Shown here: piece by piece, positions 1 to 12,206 of the stretch
How positions within the stretch are numbered: position 1 is the stretch's first letter
How the letters are laid out: each line of letters starts with the position of its first letter
From: Helianthus annuus
Lineage: Eukaryota; Streptophyta; Magnoliopsida; Asterales; Asteraceae
Direction of reading: 5' to 3'
Assembly (NCBI RefSeq): GCF_002127325.2
Contig: NC_035447.2
Coordinates: 29,509,249 to 29,573,248 of the forward strand
Length of the DNA: 64,000 nucleotides
The notes under the pieces: model-generated
Database searches by the model: none
What the model was told of the DNA's origin: nothing
The model's input: only the letters and a program-made list of their open reading frames with translations
Translations under genes and position numbers: made by a program

Positions 1-34
1 CTACACAATCGTCTAAGGTGGTTATGAAGAATAA

Positions 35-835
35 GAAAATGAAGGGGGTGTTGTTAATACTATTCAAAGGGCAGGAAGAAAGAAACTGGGGGTATCCAAA
101 AATCTACAACTTCAATGGAAAGATGTAAATAATGAAGTTGTAGAGGGTAATGTAGATGGCTTAGAGCCTGTTGATAAGGTAACTAATGAAGTTGTAAATG
201 ATGAAGTTAAAGAGGGTAACACAGGTGGTGTAGAGGTTGTTAATGTAACCAATGAAGTTGTAGAGGGTAATGCATGTAGTGTAGAGGATGTTAATGTAAC
301 TAATGAAGTTGTAGGGGTTAATGCAGGTGGTGTAGAGGCTAATGTAGGTGGTGAAGGGGCTAATGTAGATGGTAATGAGGCTGCTATTAAGGTTGCATCA
401 TTCACTAACAATTTTAGCTATGATTTTGACAATGCAAATTTCTCAATTGATTCTCCAATAGATGGTGATTCTAAGCATGCTGAGGGTGATGAGTCTGAGG
501 TTGGTGAGTCTGAACATGCTGAGGGTGGTGAGGCTGAACATGCTGAGGGTGGTGAGGCTGAGCATGATGAGGGTGGTGAAGAGACTGATGATGCTGAGGC
601 TGATGATGATGAATTATCTAAGGGTGATGATTCAGATGATAGTGACTTTAGAGAAGGGTCAGAGAGTATGGATGAGGCTGAGTATGACATGATGGACTAC
701 CATGCAAATGTTGACAAGGGTGAGGAATTTATAGGATCTCAATTAGATTCTGTTGGCAACCATGATGGGAATACTAGTGATGACTTATTAGATGATGAAA
801 ATCTAAGTTTTGAGTCTTTTGACAGCTTGACAAAT
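35..835 (+). pseudogene. Probable Mutator-like (MULE) transposase, N-terminal part, interrupted
   Basis: The reading frame is open from about 35 to the junction at 835. It encodes a very acidic, low-complexity leader: repeats of the type VNVTNEVVEGN at 125-330, then three 27-nt repeats encoding (S/A)EHAEGGE at about 505-575, then an Asp/Glu-rich stretch with DSDDSDF and later MMDYHANVD. That layout (low-complexity acidic region followed by an Asp-Phe box and a short conserved block) recalls the region ahead of the DNA-binding and DDE domains in plant MuDR-type transposases. No catalytic domain is present, because the frame runs into an LTR start at 836 and stops shortly afterwards. A stop at 32-34 closes the frame upstream, so the true start is missing, spliced or frameshifted. 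The acidic composition alone is weak evidence; it could be another acidic nuclear protein. Confidence 0.45.
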
Positions 836-879
836 TGTAACACCCCGAAAACGGGTTTGGTAATCAAACCACGTTAATA
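836..879 (+). repeat. 44-bp scrap of the D-family LTR start
   Basis: These 44 bases match the first 44 bases of the LTR at 2011 with one difference (G for A at position 12). The scrap begins TGTAACACCCC exactly where the transposase frame is broken. After base 879 the sequence switches to the copia fragment. The junction lies in a TTAATA microhomology. Confidence 0.8.
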
Positions 880-2010
880 TTAATACCAGAGAGAAAGTCT
901 CATGATAATCAATACCAGCCTTTTGTGTGTCTCCTCTAACAACCAGTCGAGCTTTGCATCTTTCAACTGTACCATCAGCTTTATATTTAAGCTTATAAAC
1001 CCATTTACACTTAATAGGCTTCTTACCAACAGGCAAAGGAGTAATGATCCAAGTGTTATAAGCATGTAAAGCATCAACTTCAAGTTGCATGGCATATTGC
1101 CATTCAGGGTAGAGAACAACTGACTTATAAGAAGTTGGTTCAATAAGATGACTGAGATTTTGAAAAAGAGTGTTGCTAGAAACAAAAAAGAGCAGAAGTG
1201 TGAACATGGTTCACAGCTGAAGTATGAGTGATAGTATGAGGACAACAAGAGGCTGAATAGCAAACATAGTCATCAAGATAAGAAGGTGTATGAGATTGTC
1301 TAGAATACCTTCTCAACGGTGGAACCAATGAAGAGGGTTGAGGAACATTTGGAGGTGGAACATAAACAGAAATATGATCAAAAGAATCAAGAGAAATGTC
1401 AAAAGAAGGGAACAGAACAAAAGAGGATGATTGAGGAATTGGCGGAAATAAAGATTCAAAGAAAATCACATCTCGTGATACAAAAATGTGATGAGTGGTG
1501 AGATTATAGAGTTTATAACCATTCTTTCCCATTGGATACCCGATAAACAAACAAGGATTTTCCCTTGGTTGTAACTTGTCTCTGCCTTGTTGAAAAGTAG
1601 ATGCATAACATAAACAACCAAAAGCTTTCAAATAATAATAAGAAGGTGGTTTACCAAATAGAAGCTCATGTGGACTCTTACCTTCTAGTAAAGTGGTTGG
1701 AAAAAGATTTATGACATAAGTCGCAGTTAAAAGACATTTACCCCAGAATTTGAGAGGAAGTTTTAATTGAAAAAGGAGAGCTCTAGAGGTCTCTAAAAGG
1801 TGCAAACACTATTGCGTTCCACAATACCGTTTTGTTGTGGAGTTCCTACACAACTAGTTTGGTGCATGATACCTTTTGAGAGAAGATATTGAGTGTGAGC
1901 TATTGAAGAACCCAATTCAAAGGCATTATCAGTTCTTAAACATTTAACTTTTGCATTAAACTGAGTCTCAGCCATTTGAATAAAATTTTGTATGATTGAA
2001 AAAGCATTAC
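880..2010 (-). pseudogene. Ty1/copia pol fragment (integrase C-terminus to reverse transcriptase start)
   Basis: Read on the minus strand from 2010 down, three overlapping frames give a partial copia polyprotein. The first (2010-1793) has the integrase core: LRTDNAFE carries the second catalytic Asp, and GTPQQNGIVERN the catalytic Glu. The second (1805-1250) has the copia integrase C-terminal signature with LFGKPPSY and FIGYP. The third (about 1160-880) has the RT start: WQYAMQLEVDAL, KWVYKLKYKADG, DTQKAGIDYHETFS. Frameshifts separate all three. gag, protease, the RT palm (YVDD), RNase H and both LTRs are absent. The fragment ends abruptly within RT at 880 and within integrase at 2010, where element D begins. 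It is a dead relic, probably the sequence into which D inserted. Confidence 0.85.
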
Positions 2011-5008
2011 TGTAACACCCCAAAAACGGGTTTGGTAATCAAACCACGTTAATAGTGACAACGGGTAAAGTACCGTTAGTGGTAAAAAAAATAATAACCC
2101 GGTAAATATTAGGATTTAAATAAATAAACTTGATGTTAATTAAAAGGAGGATAAATACTTCGAGAAAAAAAAAAGGAAAACAAAGTATATAGAAGGCCCA
2201 AATGAACGGGACATAAAATAAAACGGGTTATCACTTCCTGAACCCATTGAGTTAACTAGGAATAATTAACCTAGTTAATAATATGTGATTAAGTGATGAA
2301 TAACGAATTATAGCTTCTTTCGAAACAAAACTAAACATGAGGGGCCAAAAGGGTTAACTTGAAAGTTAACTAAATAAAAAAAAAGAAACACACACATGTG
2401 TGTGCGTAGGATCGACCAGGAGAGAGAGCTCCATGGGAGCCTAACCCTAAAATAAAAAAAAATCTTCAAATTGGAGGATCAATCGAAGGCCAAATCAAGA
2501 TTTGAATATATATAAACGATCACCTAGTCAAGGGGATCGTAAGGTATGTCGAAATTTTAACGTTCATGAAGTTGAGAAAATTAGTTAACTTTGCATGGTG
2601 CGATCTATGTATGAATCGTAGAGGCTATGGCCAAATTAATGAAGTATGATTGCTTAGGAACAAACCCTAAGTAGAAATTTGAAGTGAAATTGCTATGATT
2701 TGAATAAATTGATGATTTACCACACTTAGATAAGTGGGTTTTGACTATGTTGTGAAGATGATGATATACACATGTTTAAGATCATCATATTTGATAATAG
2801 AAACAAGGCACTCGAACGAATCACGCGATTTGGGTGCTTATTCATACATGGTTGAAATGGATTTTTAAACGTTATGATGAAATTTGGTAGCTATGTTCAT
2901 GAAACTAGGTGTATGAGATCATGTTATCTACTAATTGATAGACAAAACTTGATTTTAGTAAGTGTTCGAATGAATGCTAGTGATAGGAGGAAACGGGTTT
3001 CACTCATATATGAGAAACCCTTAGTTCTTGTGAAAATACATGAATAAATTAGTCTTGATAATCGCTTGAACTAGTTGAAGTATAGGAAACGCAATGAACT
3101 TGGGTAGAAAATATTTTAAAACGGTAGCATCATTATAATGTCTACCGGATAGTTGATAAGATCGCCTAAATAACTTACTGAACGCAAATATGCAATTCAT
3201 ACGATTAAGGGTAATTGACTTTTAAAAGTCAAATTTATCAATGATGAAGTCGAATAGTAGTTTCGACATAGAATTCGTAAGATGGAATAGTCGTATGTGA
3301 TAATGACTAAACTAACTGTCTTACGAATTATGATGATAGTTGACGCTCGACAAGCTAGGTGGAAGCTTGGGAAAGAAGGGGGTCAAATGGAGCGAGTGCG
3401 CGGAAAAAGAGCATAGCCGGATGCAAGGTAAGTGAAACTTACACCTTTTTGTAGAATACGCATCTATTCTATAAGTTGTAAATACAACAGAAATAATATT
3501 CGAAATATGGCTATCGACACGAAATGATACGGGTCGGAACTAAAAACAAGTGTTAAAAAAACCATAGTAATGGTAAAACGGGGTGGAACGGTAAATTAGT
3601 CACGAAAAGACTAAGATAAAATGAGTTTTCGAACGACTACTTATTAAGTAAGCTTAAACTAATAAAAAGAGTAAAACGGATCAAATTGTAATATTGATAC
3701 CATTTGACAATTAGCGACTAATAAGTGTTTGTCGAGTCTCATGCTCGCAGGATGAATGGCTCGTGAATTAGCGATGCTATGAAATAGCAAATAAGTGAAG
3801 ACAAGGTATTAAAACGGGTCAATATGTTGATCCGAGTGAGGTACGCATGATTATGTTGTAGTTAAAAGTGTTATATTGGTCAAATATTTGGTGAGAGTCT
3901 TTCATCGTAAAATAGGAGACTAGAATTGACCAAAAAGCCCTTAATGGGTAAATCGGGCAAATAACCCTTAGAGCCGTTTAGAAACTTGTGTTATAATTAT
4001 GTAACCCTTAGATACATGTAAGAGTTGTAGGCATATACTTTGTAGGTCAAATGCCTAAAAACGGGTCAATCATGTAAAATGACTAAACGAAGGGTAAAAA
4101 TTTGGGATTATGGGGTCCTTATGTAAATCCACCACAAAAATAGTTGTGGTTGAATGTAAGTAGCTATTTAAATATGGGAACGCGAGTTGTGAAAAGAGAA
4201 GAGCGGATTTGATGCTCTAATGCACAAAAATCCCCTAAACGGGTCAAAATGAATTACGCGCGTAACTTGGGTGTTTGCCGCATAATTCACAAAAGTTATG
4301 AATCCAAGATAGATATTTTGAGTTAAATACTTTGGTTTATGATTTATGATTAACTAGAAACAAGTTTGGAGGTCTTAAATATAAACGGGTCAAAATGTGG
4401 ATTTTGAATAATAAGCCGAATGCTTAAAAATTTAGAATTTTATTAGTTTGAATTTCGGATTTTAACTCCATGCGATGGAGAATTAAATTACGGACGCGTA
4501 GGAAAAAGAATCGCGTAAAACAGACCAATAACGAATAAGTTATGGCCGTTTCCGTAAAAACTGGCATGGCTGGCATTGTGCAGGTTCCAGAACCTGCTGG
4601 AAAAGGGTCTCCCTGGCGCCACGCGAGGGAGCAAGTTGGTTCTGGCGTGTGGCATGATGGAGTCAGTTTTTGAAAAAAAAATTTTCAATTATTTTGCCTC
4701 GCGAACTTGTTTAAACATGTTCTAAGCTACGTATGACTAATTCAATTCATGTTTTATGAATTGTAGGTATAATATACAATACCGGAGGATGATCAAGCTC
4801 AATGAAGAACCGAATACGATCAAGTTACAAGCTTCCGCACATTGTTAATCGTTAATTTTAAACGACGAATTTAGTCACATTATGTGGTGTAATTGAAAAT
4901 TGTAGAAGTTTTAATTAATCCGTATTCTCCAATTTACTTGTAATTATAATTACATGATTATGTTCGTAATTAAAAACGAAATCCGCTTAAAATAGTAAGG
5001 GTGTTACA
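2011..5008 (+). repeat. 5' LTR of element D (2998 bp)
   Basis: It begins TGTAACACCC and ends GGGTGTTACA immediately before TTGGTATCAGAGC. It matches 51691-52582 and 57320-58606 with scattered substitutions and small indels. A short alternating ACACACACATGTGTGTG palindrome lies near 2390-2406. I see no coding potential; the longest minus-strand frames are short and unrecognisable. Confidence 0.92.
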
Positions 5009-5011
5009 AGT

Positions 5012-5023
5012 TGGTATCAGAGC
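5012..5023 (+). other. Primer binding site of element D (initiator tRNA-Met type)
   Basis: TGGTATCAGAGC, the complement of the plant initiator tRNA-Met 3' end, lies 3 bases after the 5' LTR. This fixes D's orientation as plus. Confidence 0.9.
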
Positions 5024-5945
5024 TCATGGTTAAAAAGAATAAAGTGTTCGGTTCGAGGCTTGATCGCAAATCCGGTAAGTACATGTATGTTAATGGTTTA
5101 GTATGAATAAAGTGTTGTGAACAACACATAGGGTTATTATGTAATACACGTTACCCCAATGAAAATGATTAGTATAGTTAACGAAATCACGTGCGTTGAC
5201 ACGTATAGTAAAAAGCCTTGTATTACGATACGGGCGTTTATTAATGTCGAAATTACTAACTTTTATAAATGTTTAGCTGAAGGATACTCGCATCTGAAGA
5301 TGGCGAGAGTGTAACAAGTGACGGACATGACAAAGGAACGGTTCGAAGTACGACAAGTAGAGTATGTTCATCAAGGATCTAAATCGCGTGACGATCGCGA
5401 ACAAGGTTAACGACAAGAGAAGCCCGTTAGGGCAAGCATTACCAGGTGCACGCTTCTAAATATAATCGCACAAGTAGTAATATGCAACAAACACGTAGGG
5501 AATGACGGTTGCATATATCTGATAAAACCTGAAAACCTGAATAGGATATCTATTCAGGATGATGTTTCCAAGTGAAGTTTAATAGAAACATGTGTTATTC
5601 ACGATGATGAATAACAAAGAAATAATAGGAGTAGTTCATATGGAAACTTGGACAGGGGGTAATTATCCATGTGGAAAACTCTCAATATAATGCTATTGAG
5701 AAAGGTAGCGATCACATTAACAAATGTGATTATATAATAGTTCGATAGAAAGGAAAACATTTTATATGTTCAAATCTAAAACTAGTAAAACTATTGATTG
5801 TCGTTTAGCAACTAAATAAAGATTTACTAAATGAAATCAGGGATATGAAATAAATAGAGGCGTTACTTACATAGGGTGTGATGTGAAAACTATAAAAAGG
5901 TCATGTGTGTCATGTGTTAATTGCTTACTCTGGTCAAGTAAGTAG
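5024..5945 (+). other. Element D internal region, first non-coding block
   Basis: A/T-rich internal sequence between the PBS and solo LTR S1. I find no gag, protease or RT motifs in any frame. It ends at the AGTAG target site (5941-5945) of S1. Confidence 0.7.
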
Positions 5946-6716
5946 TGTCACACCCCAACTGATGGCGGAATCATCGGGGTACGGCACTGAGCGAAACAGA
6001 TTCTTCAAAGAAATTCCATAACGACTAAATTACCGAATAGTTTAAAATATCATGTCCCATACCATGACCCATAAGATAATATAGTTATTACAGACAGAGA
6101 TATTCTTCAAACAAAAGCATGTCCCGACAACTCAGATTTAAATGAATAAAAATAAATTGCCTTTGTTTCTAGACTCTTTCCTAGCCTCGATTTCACAGCA
6201 AGCAAAGCATTCAAACATCTTAAGCACCTGCCACATACGTTAAAGTAAAAGTCAATACATATAGTGTAAAGGTGAGCATACAAGTTTAATAGATATAGTA
6301 GAGTTCGAAATCGTTTACGCATAACCAGCACGTACACATGGTGAAATGAAGCACGTAAGTTATCGACATGATCCTATCAATACCAATGACTGCGGGTTGA
6401 CTGCGCAAGGCAGTTCGTAATATAGTATTATCGTTGCTAAGGCAGGTAGACAGCAATTCATGTGTAAACATAACAAACAAGCATTCATTAAGTCACGTAT
6501 AACATGCGATAACGGTTAGCGTTAAAGTATTGCGTAGTGTGTTCGATGTGATTTAGAATAAGTAACGCATGTAACACCCAAAAGTGCGTAAAGCAAAAAG
6601 GGCTCAAGTATACTCACAACGATGCTGGATTGAAGGGAGCGCTAGAGTAAGTTTAGCCTGATCAGAACGATAGCATAAACGGTAAGCGATACGTAAAGCG
6701 GTGTGAAGTGTCAAAG

Positions 6717-7260
6717 AATCGGACGGTAATCCGATCGGGTGGCAATCCGATCGGGTAGCCGGTCGATCGGGTGACAATCCGCTTGGATGGTCATCCGATC
6801 GGGTGACCTTTCGAGTGGATTGTTACCTCGTTTGGGAAGGATGTGTTTGTGTAGGATGGCTTGACTTTTGAAGTTTTCGTTGTAACATTTTGTAAACAGA
6901 GAAGTATCTCTACCTTTCAGGTAGATCGATTGAACGACCGTTCGATCGGGCGACAATCCGATTAGTGGACACTTAGTGAGAACAAGTTCACAGCAGTTTG
7001 TCACTCGATTGGATTGTAGTCCGATCGGGTGACAATTCGTTCTGAACATGTTGAAAAATTGTTTAAGTGTTGAGTTCAAAACATCACAGAGTCAGATGGT
7101 CGGTCGATAGGGTGGCAACCCGGTCGGGTGGCAATCCGTTCGATGTTCAAAACCCTTGAAGTTTGAAATATAGTTTAAGTGTGGGACCGAGGTACAATCC
7201 GATTAGGTGACTGTCCGGTCGGGTGGCAATCCGATCGGACGACAATCCGTCCCAGACAAC
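6717..7260. repeat. Clustered short repeats, GATCGGGTGGCAATCC type
   Basis: A motif close to CCGATCGGGTGGCAATCC recurs many times with variable spacing (6720-6800, 6935-7035, 7095-7250). It also recurs at the edge of each 866-bp unit (for example near 7970, 8065, 8835, 10440) and at 11285-11385. CCGATCGG is itself a palindrome. It is degenerate and irregularly spaced. Confidence 0.75.
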
Positions 7261-10200
7261 CTGATCGTCTTCTTCACTTGGTTGTTTTGATAGTTTACGT
7301 TTTCTCGAGACTGTACGATAACGTGTCAAAAACAGAAACCTTGTCAAGACCCTTGTGACCCGGTCGGACAGGAATCACCCAAATCCGACCCGTTCACTGG
7401 TTCGTGACGGTGTTTCATGTGTAACCCGAAATCAGTATTCTCGTGGATAGAATCCAGATCTTGAACCAACCAATCACTAAGAACGAGTAGAATATTAGAA
7501 CAAGCTCCGCTTCTATCGGTTTTTGAGTGCATTGAGTGTAAAAGAGTTGAAAGAAAGTTGAAAACCATCTTTCAATCCTTTTTCACCATGAATATGTTCA
7601 GATCTATGAAAGATCTTTGTTTATTTGTGTGGAAATCGTTCAGATCTAAGTTGTTCTTGGTGGATTGAAGCCAAAACATGAAGTCCATAAGAACACCATG
7701 ATGACATCATCCTAGAACACCTCAAATCTAGTGATTTCACGGTTATAAGTTAAGATTCAAAAGATAGAAAGGTGTAGGAGTGCGTGTAGATCAAGAAAGT
7801 ACAAGATTTAGGTTGAAAACTTACAAGAATCGTGAGAAATCTGAAGAAAAGTGGGCAAGAAGCGCTGGTCGGACGAGAGGTGCAGAAAAGGTAAGTTTGT
7901 GATGTGACAGGAGGTATTTATAGGGTTTCCCAAAAAGGAAAGTGGGGGAAATGGAGGAGAGTGGCTGGTCGATCGGGTGGCAGCCCGATCGGGTGGCAAT
8001 CCGTTCGATGTTCAAAACCCTTGAAGTTTGAAATATAGTTTAAGTGTGGGACCAAGGTGCAATCCGATCGGGTGACTGTCCGGTCGGGTGGCAATCCGAT
8101 CGGACTGCAATCCATCCCAGATGACCTGATCGTCTTCTTCACTTGGTTGTCTTGATAGTTTACGTTTTCTCGAGACTGTACGATAACGTGTCCAACAACA
8201 GAAACCTTGTCAAGATCCTTGTGACCCGGTCGGACAGGAATCACCCAAATCCGACCCGTTCACTGGTTCGTGACGGTGTTTCATGTGTAACCCAAAATCA
8301 GTATTCTCGTGGATAAAATCCAGATCTTGAACCAACCAATCACTAAGAACGAGTAGAAGATTAGAACAAGCTCCGCTTCTATCGGTTTTTGAGTTCATTG
8401 AGTGTAAAAGAGTTGAAAGAAAGTTGCAAACCATCTTTCAATCCTTTTTCACCATGAATATGTTCAGATCTATGAAAGATCTTTGTTTATTTGTGTGGAA
8501 ATCGTTCAGATCTAAGTTGTTCTTGGTGGATTGAAGCCAAAATATGAAGTCCATAAGAACACCATGATGACATCATCGTTGAACACCTCAAATCTAGTGA
8601 TTTCACGGTTAAAAGTTAAGATTCAAAAGATAGAAAGGTGTAGGAGTGCGTGTAGATCAAGAAAGTACAAGATTTAGGTTGAAAACTTACAAGAATCGCG
8701 AGAAATCTGAAGAAAAGTGGGCAAGAAGCGCTGGTCGGACGAGAGGTGCAGAAAAGGTAAGTTTGTGATGTGACAGGAGGTATTTATAGGGTTTCCCAAA
8801 AAGGAAAGTGGGGGAAATGGAGGAGAGTGGCTGGTCGATCGGGTGGCAGCCCGATCGGGTGGCAATCCGTTCGATGTTCAAAACCCTTGAAGTTTGAAAT
8901 ACACTTTAAGTGTGGGACCAAGGTGCAATCCGATCGGGTGACTGTCTGGTCGGGTGGCAATCCGATCGGACTGCAATCCGTCCCAGACGACCTGATCGTC
9001 TTCTTCACTTTGTTGTTTTGATAGTTTACATTTTCTCGAGACTGTACGATAACATGTCCAACAACAGAAACCTTGTCAAGACCCTTGTGACCCGGTCGGA
9101 CAAGAATCACCCAAATCCGACCCGTTCACTGGTTCGTGACGGTGTTTCATGTGTAACCCGAAATCAGTATTCTCATGGATAGAATCCAGATCTTGAACCA
9201 ACCAATCACTAAGAACGAGTAGAAGAGTAGAACAAGCTCCGCTTCTATCGGTTTTTGAGTGCATTGAGTGTAAAAGAGTTGAAAGAAAGTTGAAAACCAT
9301 CTTTCAGTCCTTTTTCACCATGAATATGTTCAGATCTATGAAAGATCTTTGTTTATTTGTGTGGAAATCGTTCAAATCTAAGTTGTTCTTGGTGGATTGA
9401 AGCCAAAACATGAAGTCCATAAGAACACCATGATGACATCATCCTAGAACACCTCAAATCTAGTGATTTCACGGTTAAAAGTTAAGATTCAAAAGATAGA
9501 AAGGTGTAGGAGTGCGTGTAGATCAAGAAAGTACAAGATTTAGGTTGAAAACTTACAAGAATCGCGAGAAATCTGAAGAAAAGTGGGCAAGAAGCGCTGG
9601 TCGGACGAGAGGTGCAGAAAAGGTAAGTTTGTGATGTGACAGGAGGTATTTATAGGGTTTCCCAAAAAAGAAAGTGGGGGAAATGGAGGAGAGTGGCAAT
9701 CCGATCGGACTGCAATCCGTCCCAGACGACCTGATCGTCTTCTTCACTTTGTTGTTTTGATAGTTTACATTTTCTCGAGACTGTACGATAACATGTCCAA
9801 CAACAGAAACCTTGTCAAGACCCTTGTGACCCGGTCGGACAGGAATCACCCAAATCCGACCCGTTCACTGGTTCGTGACGGTGTTTCATGTGTAACCCGA
9901 AATCAGTATTCTCATGGATAGAATCCAGATCTTGAACCAACCAATCACTAAGAACGAGTAGAAGAGTAGAACAAGCTCCGCTTCTATCGGTTTTTGAGTG
10001 CATTGAGTGTAAAAGAGTTGAAAGAAAGTTGAAAACCATCTTTCAGTCCTTTTTCACCATGAATATGTTCAGATCTATGAAAGATCTTTGTTTATTTGTG
10101 TGGAAATCGTTCAAATCTAAGTTGTTCTTGGTGGATTGAAGCCAAAACATGAAGTCCATAAGAACACCATGATGACATCATCCTAGAACACCTCAAATCT

Positions 10201-11300
10201 AGTGATTTCACGGTTAAAAGTTAAGATTCAAAAGATAGAAAGGTGTAGGAGTGCGTGTAGATCAAGAAAGTACAAGATTTAGGTTGAAAACTTACAAAAA
10301 TCGCGAGAAATCTGAAGAAAAGTGGGCAAGAAGCGCTGGTCGGACGAGAGGTGCAGAAAAGGTAAGTTTGTGATGTGACAGGAGGTATTTATAGGGTTTC
10401 CCAAAAAAGAAAGTGGGGGAAATGGAGGAGAGTGGCTGGTCGATCGGGTGGCAATCCGTTCGATGTTCAAAACCCTTGAAGTTTGGAATATAGTTTAAGT
10501 GTGGGACCGAGGTGCAATCCGATCGGGTGACTGTCCGGTCAGGTGGCAATCCGATCGGACGGCAATCCGTCCCAGACGACCTGATCGTCTTCTTCACTTG
10601 GTTGTTTTGATAGTTTACGTTTTCTCGAGACTGTACGATAACGTGTCAAACAACAGAAACCTTGTCAAGACCCTTGTGACACGGTCGGACAGGAATCACC
10701 CAAATCTGACCCGTTCACTGGTTTGTGACGGTGTTTCATGTGTAACCCGAAATCAGTATTCTCGTGGATAGAATCCAGATCTTGAACCAACCAGTCACTA
10801 AGAACGAGTAGAAGATTAGAACAAGCTCCGCTTCTATCGGTTTTTGAGTGCATTGAGTGTAAAAGAGTTGAAAGAAAGTTGAAAACCATCTTTCAATCCT
10901 TTTTCACCATGAATATGTTCAGATCTATGAAAGATCTTTGTTTATTTGTGTGGAAATCGTTCAGATCTAAGTTATTCTTAGTGGATTGAAGCCAAAACAT
11001 GAAGTCCATAAGAACACCATGATGACATCATCCTAGAACACCTCAAATCTAGTGATTTCACGGTTAAAAGTTAAGATTCAAAAGATAGAAAGGTGTAGGA
11101 GTGCGTGTAGATCAAGAAAGTACAAGATTTAGGTTGAAAACTTACAAGAATCGCGAGAAATCTGAAGAAAAGTGGGCAAGAAGCGCTGGTCAGACGAGAG
11201 GTGTAGAAAAGGTAAGTTTGTGATGTGACAGGAGGTATTTATAGGGTTTCCCAAAAAGGAAAGTAAGGGAAATGGAGGAGAGTGGCTGGTTGATCGGGTG
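7140..11300 (-). repeat. Five-unit tandem array inside S1 (period about 866 bp)
   Basis: Landmarks such as the TATTTATAGGG box recur at 7915, 8781, 9647, 10386 and 11236, giving spacings of 866, 866, 739 and 850 bp. The 739-bp spacing reflects a deletion around 9690-9700 that removed the short-repeat segment between units. The units are nearly identical by eye. Confidence 0.9.
7915..11243 (-). promoter_or_regulatory. Five TATA boxes, one per tandem unit of S1
   Basis: On the minus strand each unit contains CCCTATAAATACC. The core boxes are at 7915-7922, 8781-8788, 9647-9654, 10386-10393 and 11236-11243. A TATAAATA core in an LTR is the expected Pol II promoter element, so the array amounts to a stack of U3 promoters. 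Confidence 0.65.
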
Positions 11301-11911
11301 GCAGCCCGATCGGGTGGCACCTTGATCGAGTGGCAACTCGCTCGGGTGACAGTCCGGTCGGGTGGCAGCTTGGTCAGTTGGCCACTCGAGTGGAATGTTT
11401 GGCGCGACGAGTTTTGCGGTTTCGAGCGTTGCGATGCGATAGAGTTTCCTATTCAAATTACTTTTAATCCCAACTACTATATCTAACATACAATCATCAT
11501 AATTACTTGTGTTTAGCGTCCGCGATTCGATTGCGATAGAGTTTCGATTATTCACCACAACATAAACATAAATAAACATGCACAAGTAACACATAAGAGG
11601 CACACACATGTAAAACAATATCCAGAATGCATAATTCAAGTTGTGAGTGCGATTGCGATTGCGATAAACGATAAAGCGATAAAACATGCGATAAACATCG
11701 TTAAATAGCGAATAAACCTCGATTATTAACAGGTACTCCACATAATACAACTAACGTAAACAATTAAATAGACTATCTACAAGTCAAAGAAGTCAAAACA
11801 ACAATTGAACAAGGAGTGACAGATCGCAATTAGCAATTAGCAATCTTTTCTTCCTTGGACTTCAATGTTGACTTTGACTTTGACTTTTGAAACACGGGGT
11901 GTTACAAGTAG

Positions 11912-12206
11912 TGGCATATGATACCATGAACTCCTTATAGTGGACACATTTAAGTCCAATGTAGTAAGGATGGGGTGAATGGGACGAATTAAAAAGATAC
12001 CCAAATGAATCAAACAAGTAAGATGTTTGTTAGTAAACGTAAACGCAAGTCGGATGACGGGAGCGTATTACGTTAGAATAACGAGCCCGAGAGTAGGGAC
12101 AAAGATTAAAGTAAATAAAAATACAGACCGACTAATGAGAATGCTAAGCATGGAGATAAAATTTGACTGTCAAAAGTAATGAAATTCACACGAACATGTC
12201 AAACGG
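11912..12206 (+). other. Element D internal region, second non-coding block
   Basis: D sequence resumes after the S1 target-site duplication and runs to the C1 target site AACGG (12202-12206). No coding motifs are seen. A stretch near 12163 resembles one near 40370 across the C1 insertion, suggesting an internal repeat of D. Confidence 0.65.

Larger units (their letters stand above)
5946..11906 (-). mobile_element. S1: 5.96-kb solo LTR, minus orientation
   Basis: Runs from TGTCACACCCC (5946) to GGGGTGTTACA (11906) and is flanked by a perfect 5-bp duplication, AGTAG (5941-5945 and 11907-11911). No second LTR copy or internal domain lies within these limits, so it is a single LTR left by LTR-LTR recombination, unusually long for an LTR. 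Minus orientation is inferred from TATAAATA boxes that read only on the minus strand, and from the element start TGTAACACCCCGTG at 11906. Its length is due mainly to a tandem array of about 866-bp units from roughly 7140 to 11300. The short reading frames repeated in each unit follow the DNA repeat and show no known domain. Confidence 0.88.

Noticed and set aside
6717..7260. CRISPR-like short repeat array
   Set aside because: Spacing is irregular, the repeats are degenerate, and the context is a plant LTR; there are no cas genes. The same goes for the 23-bp minisatellite at 27929.
7344..10889. A 74-residue minus-strand frame repeated five times (starting MVFNFLSTLL or near)
   Set aside because: It is carried along by the nearly identical 866-bp DNA repeat in S1. 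Conservation between such recent copies is not evidence of coding, and no domain is recognisable.
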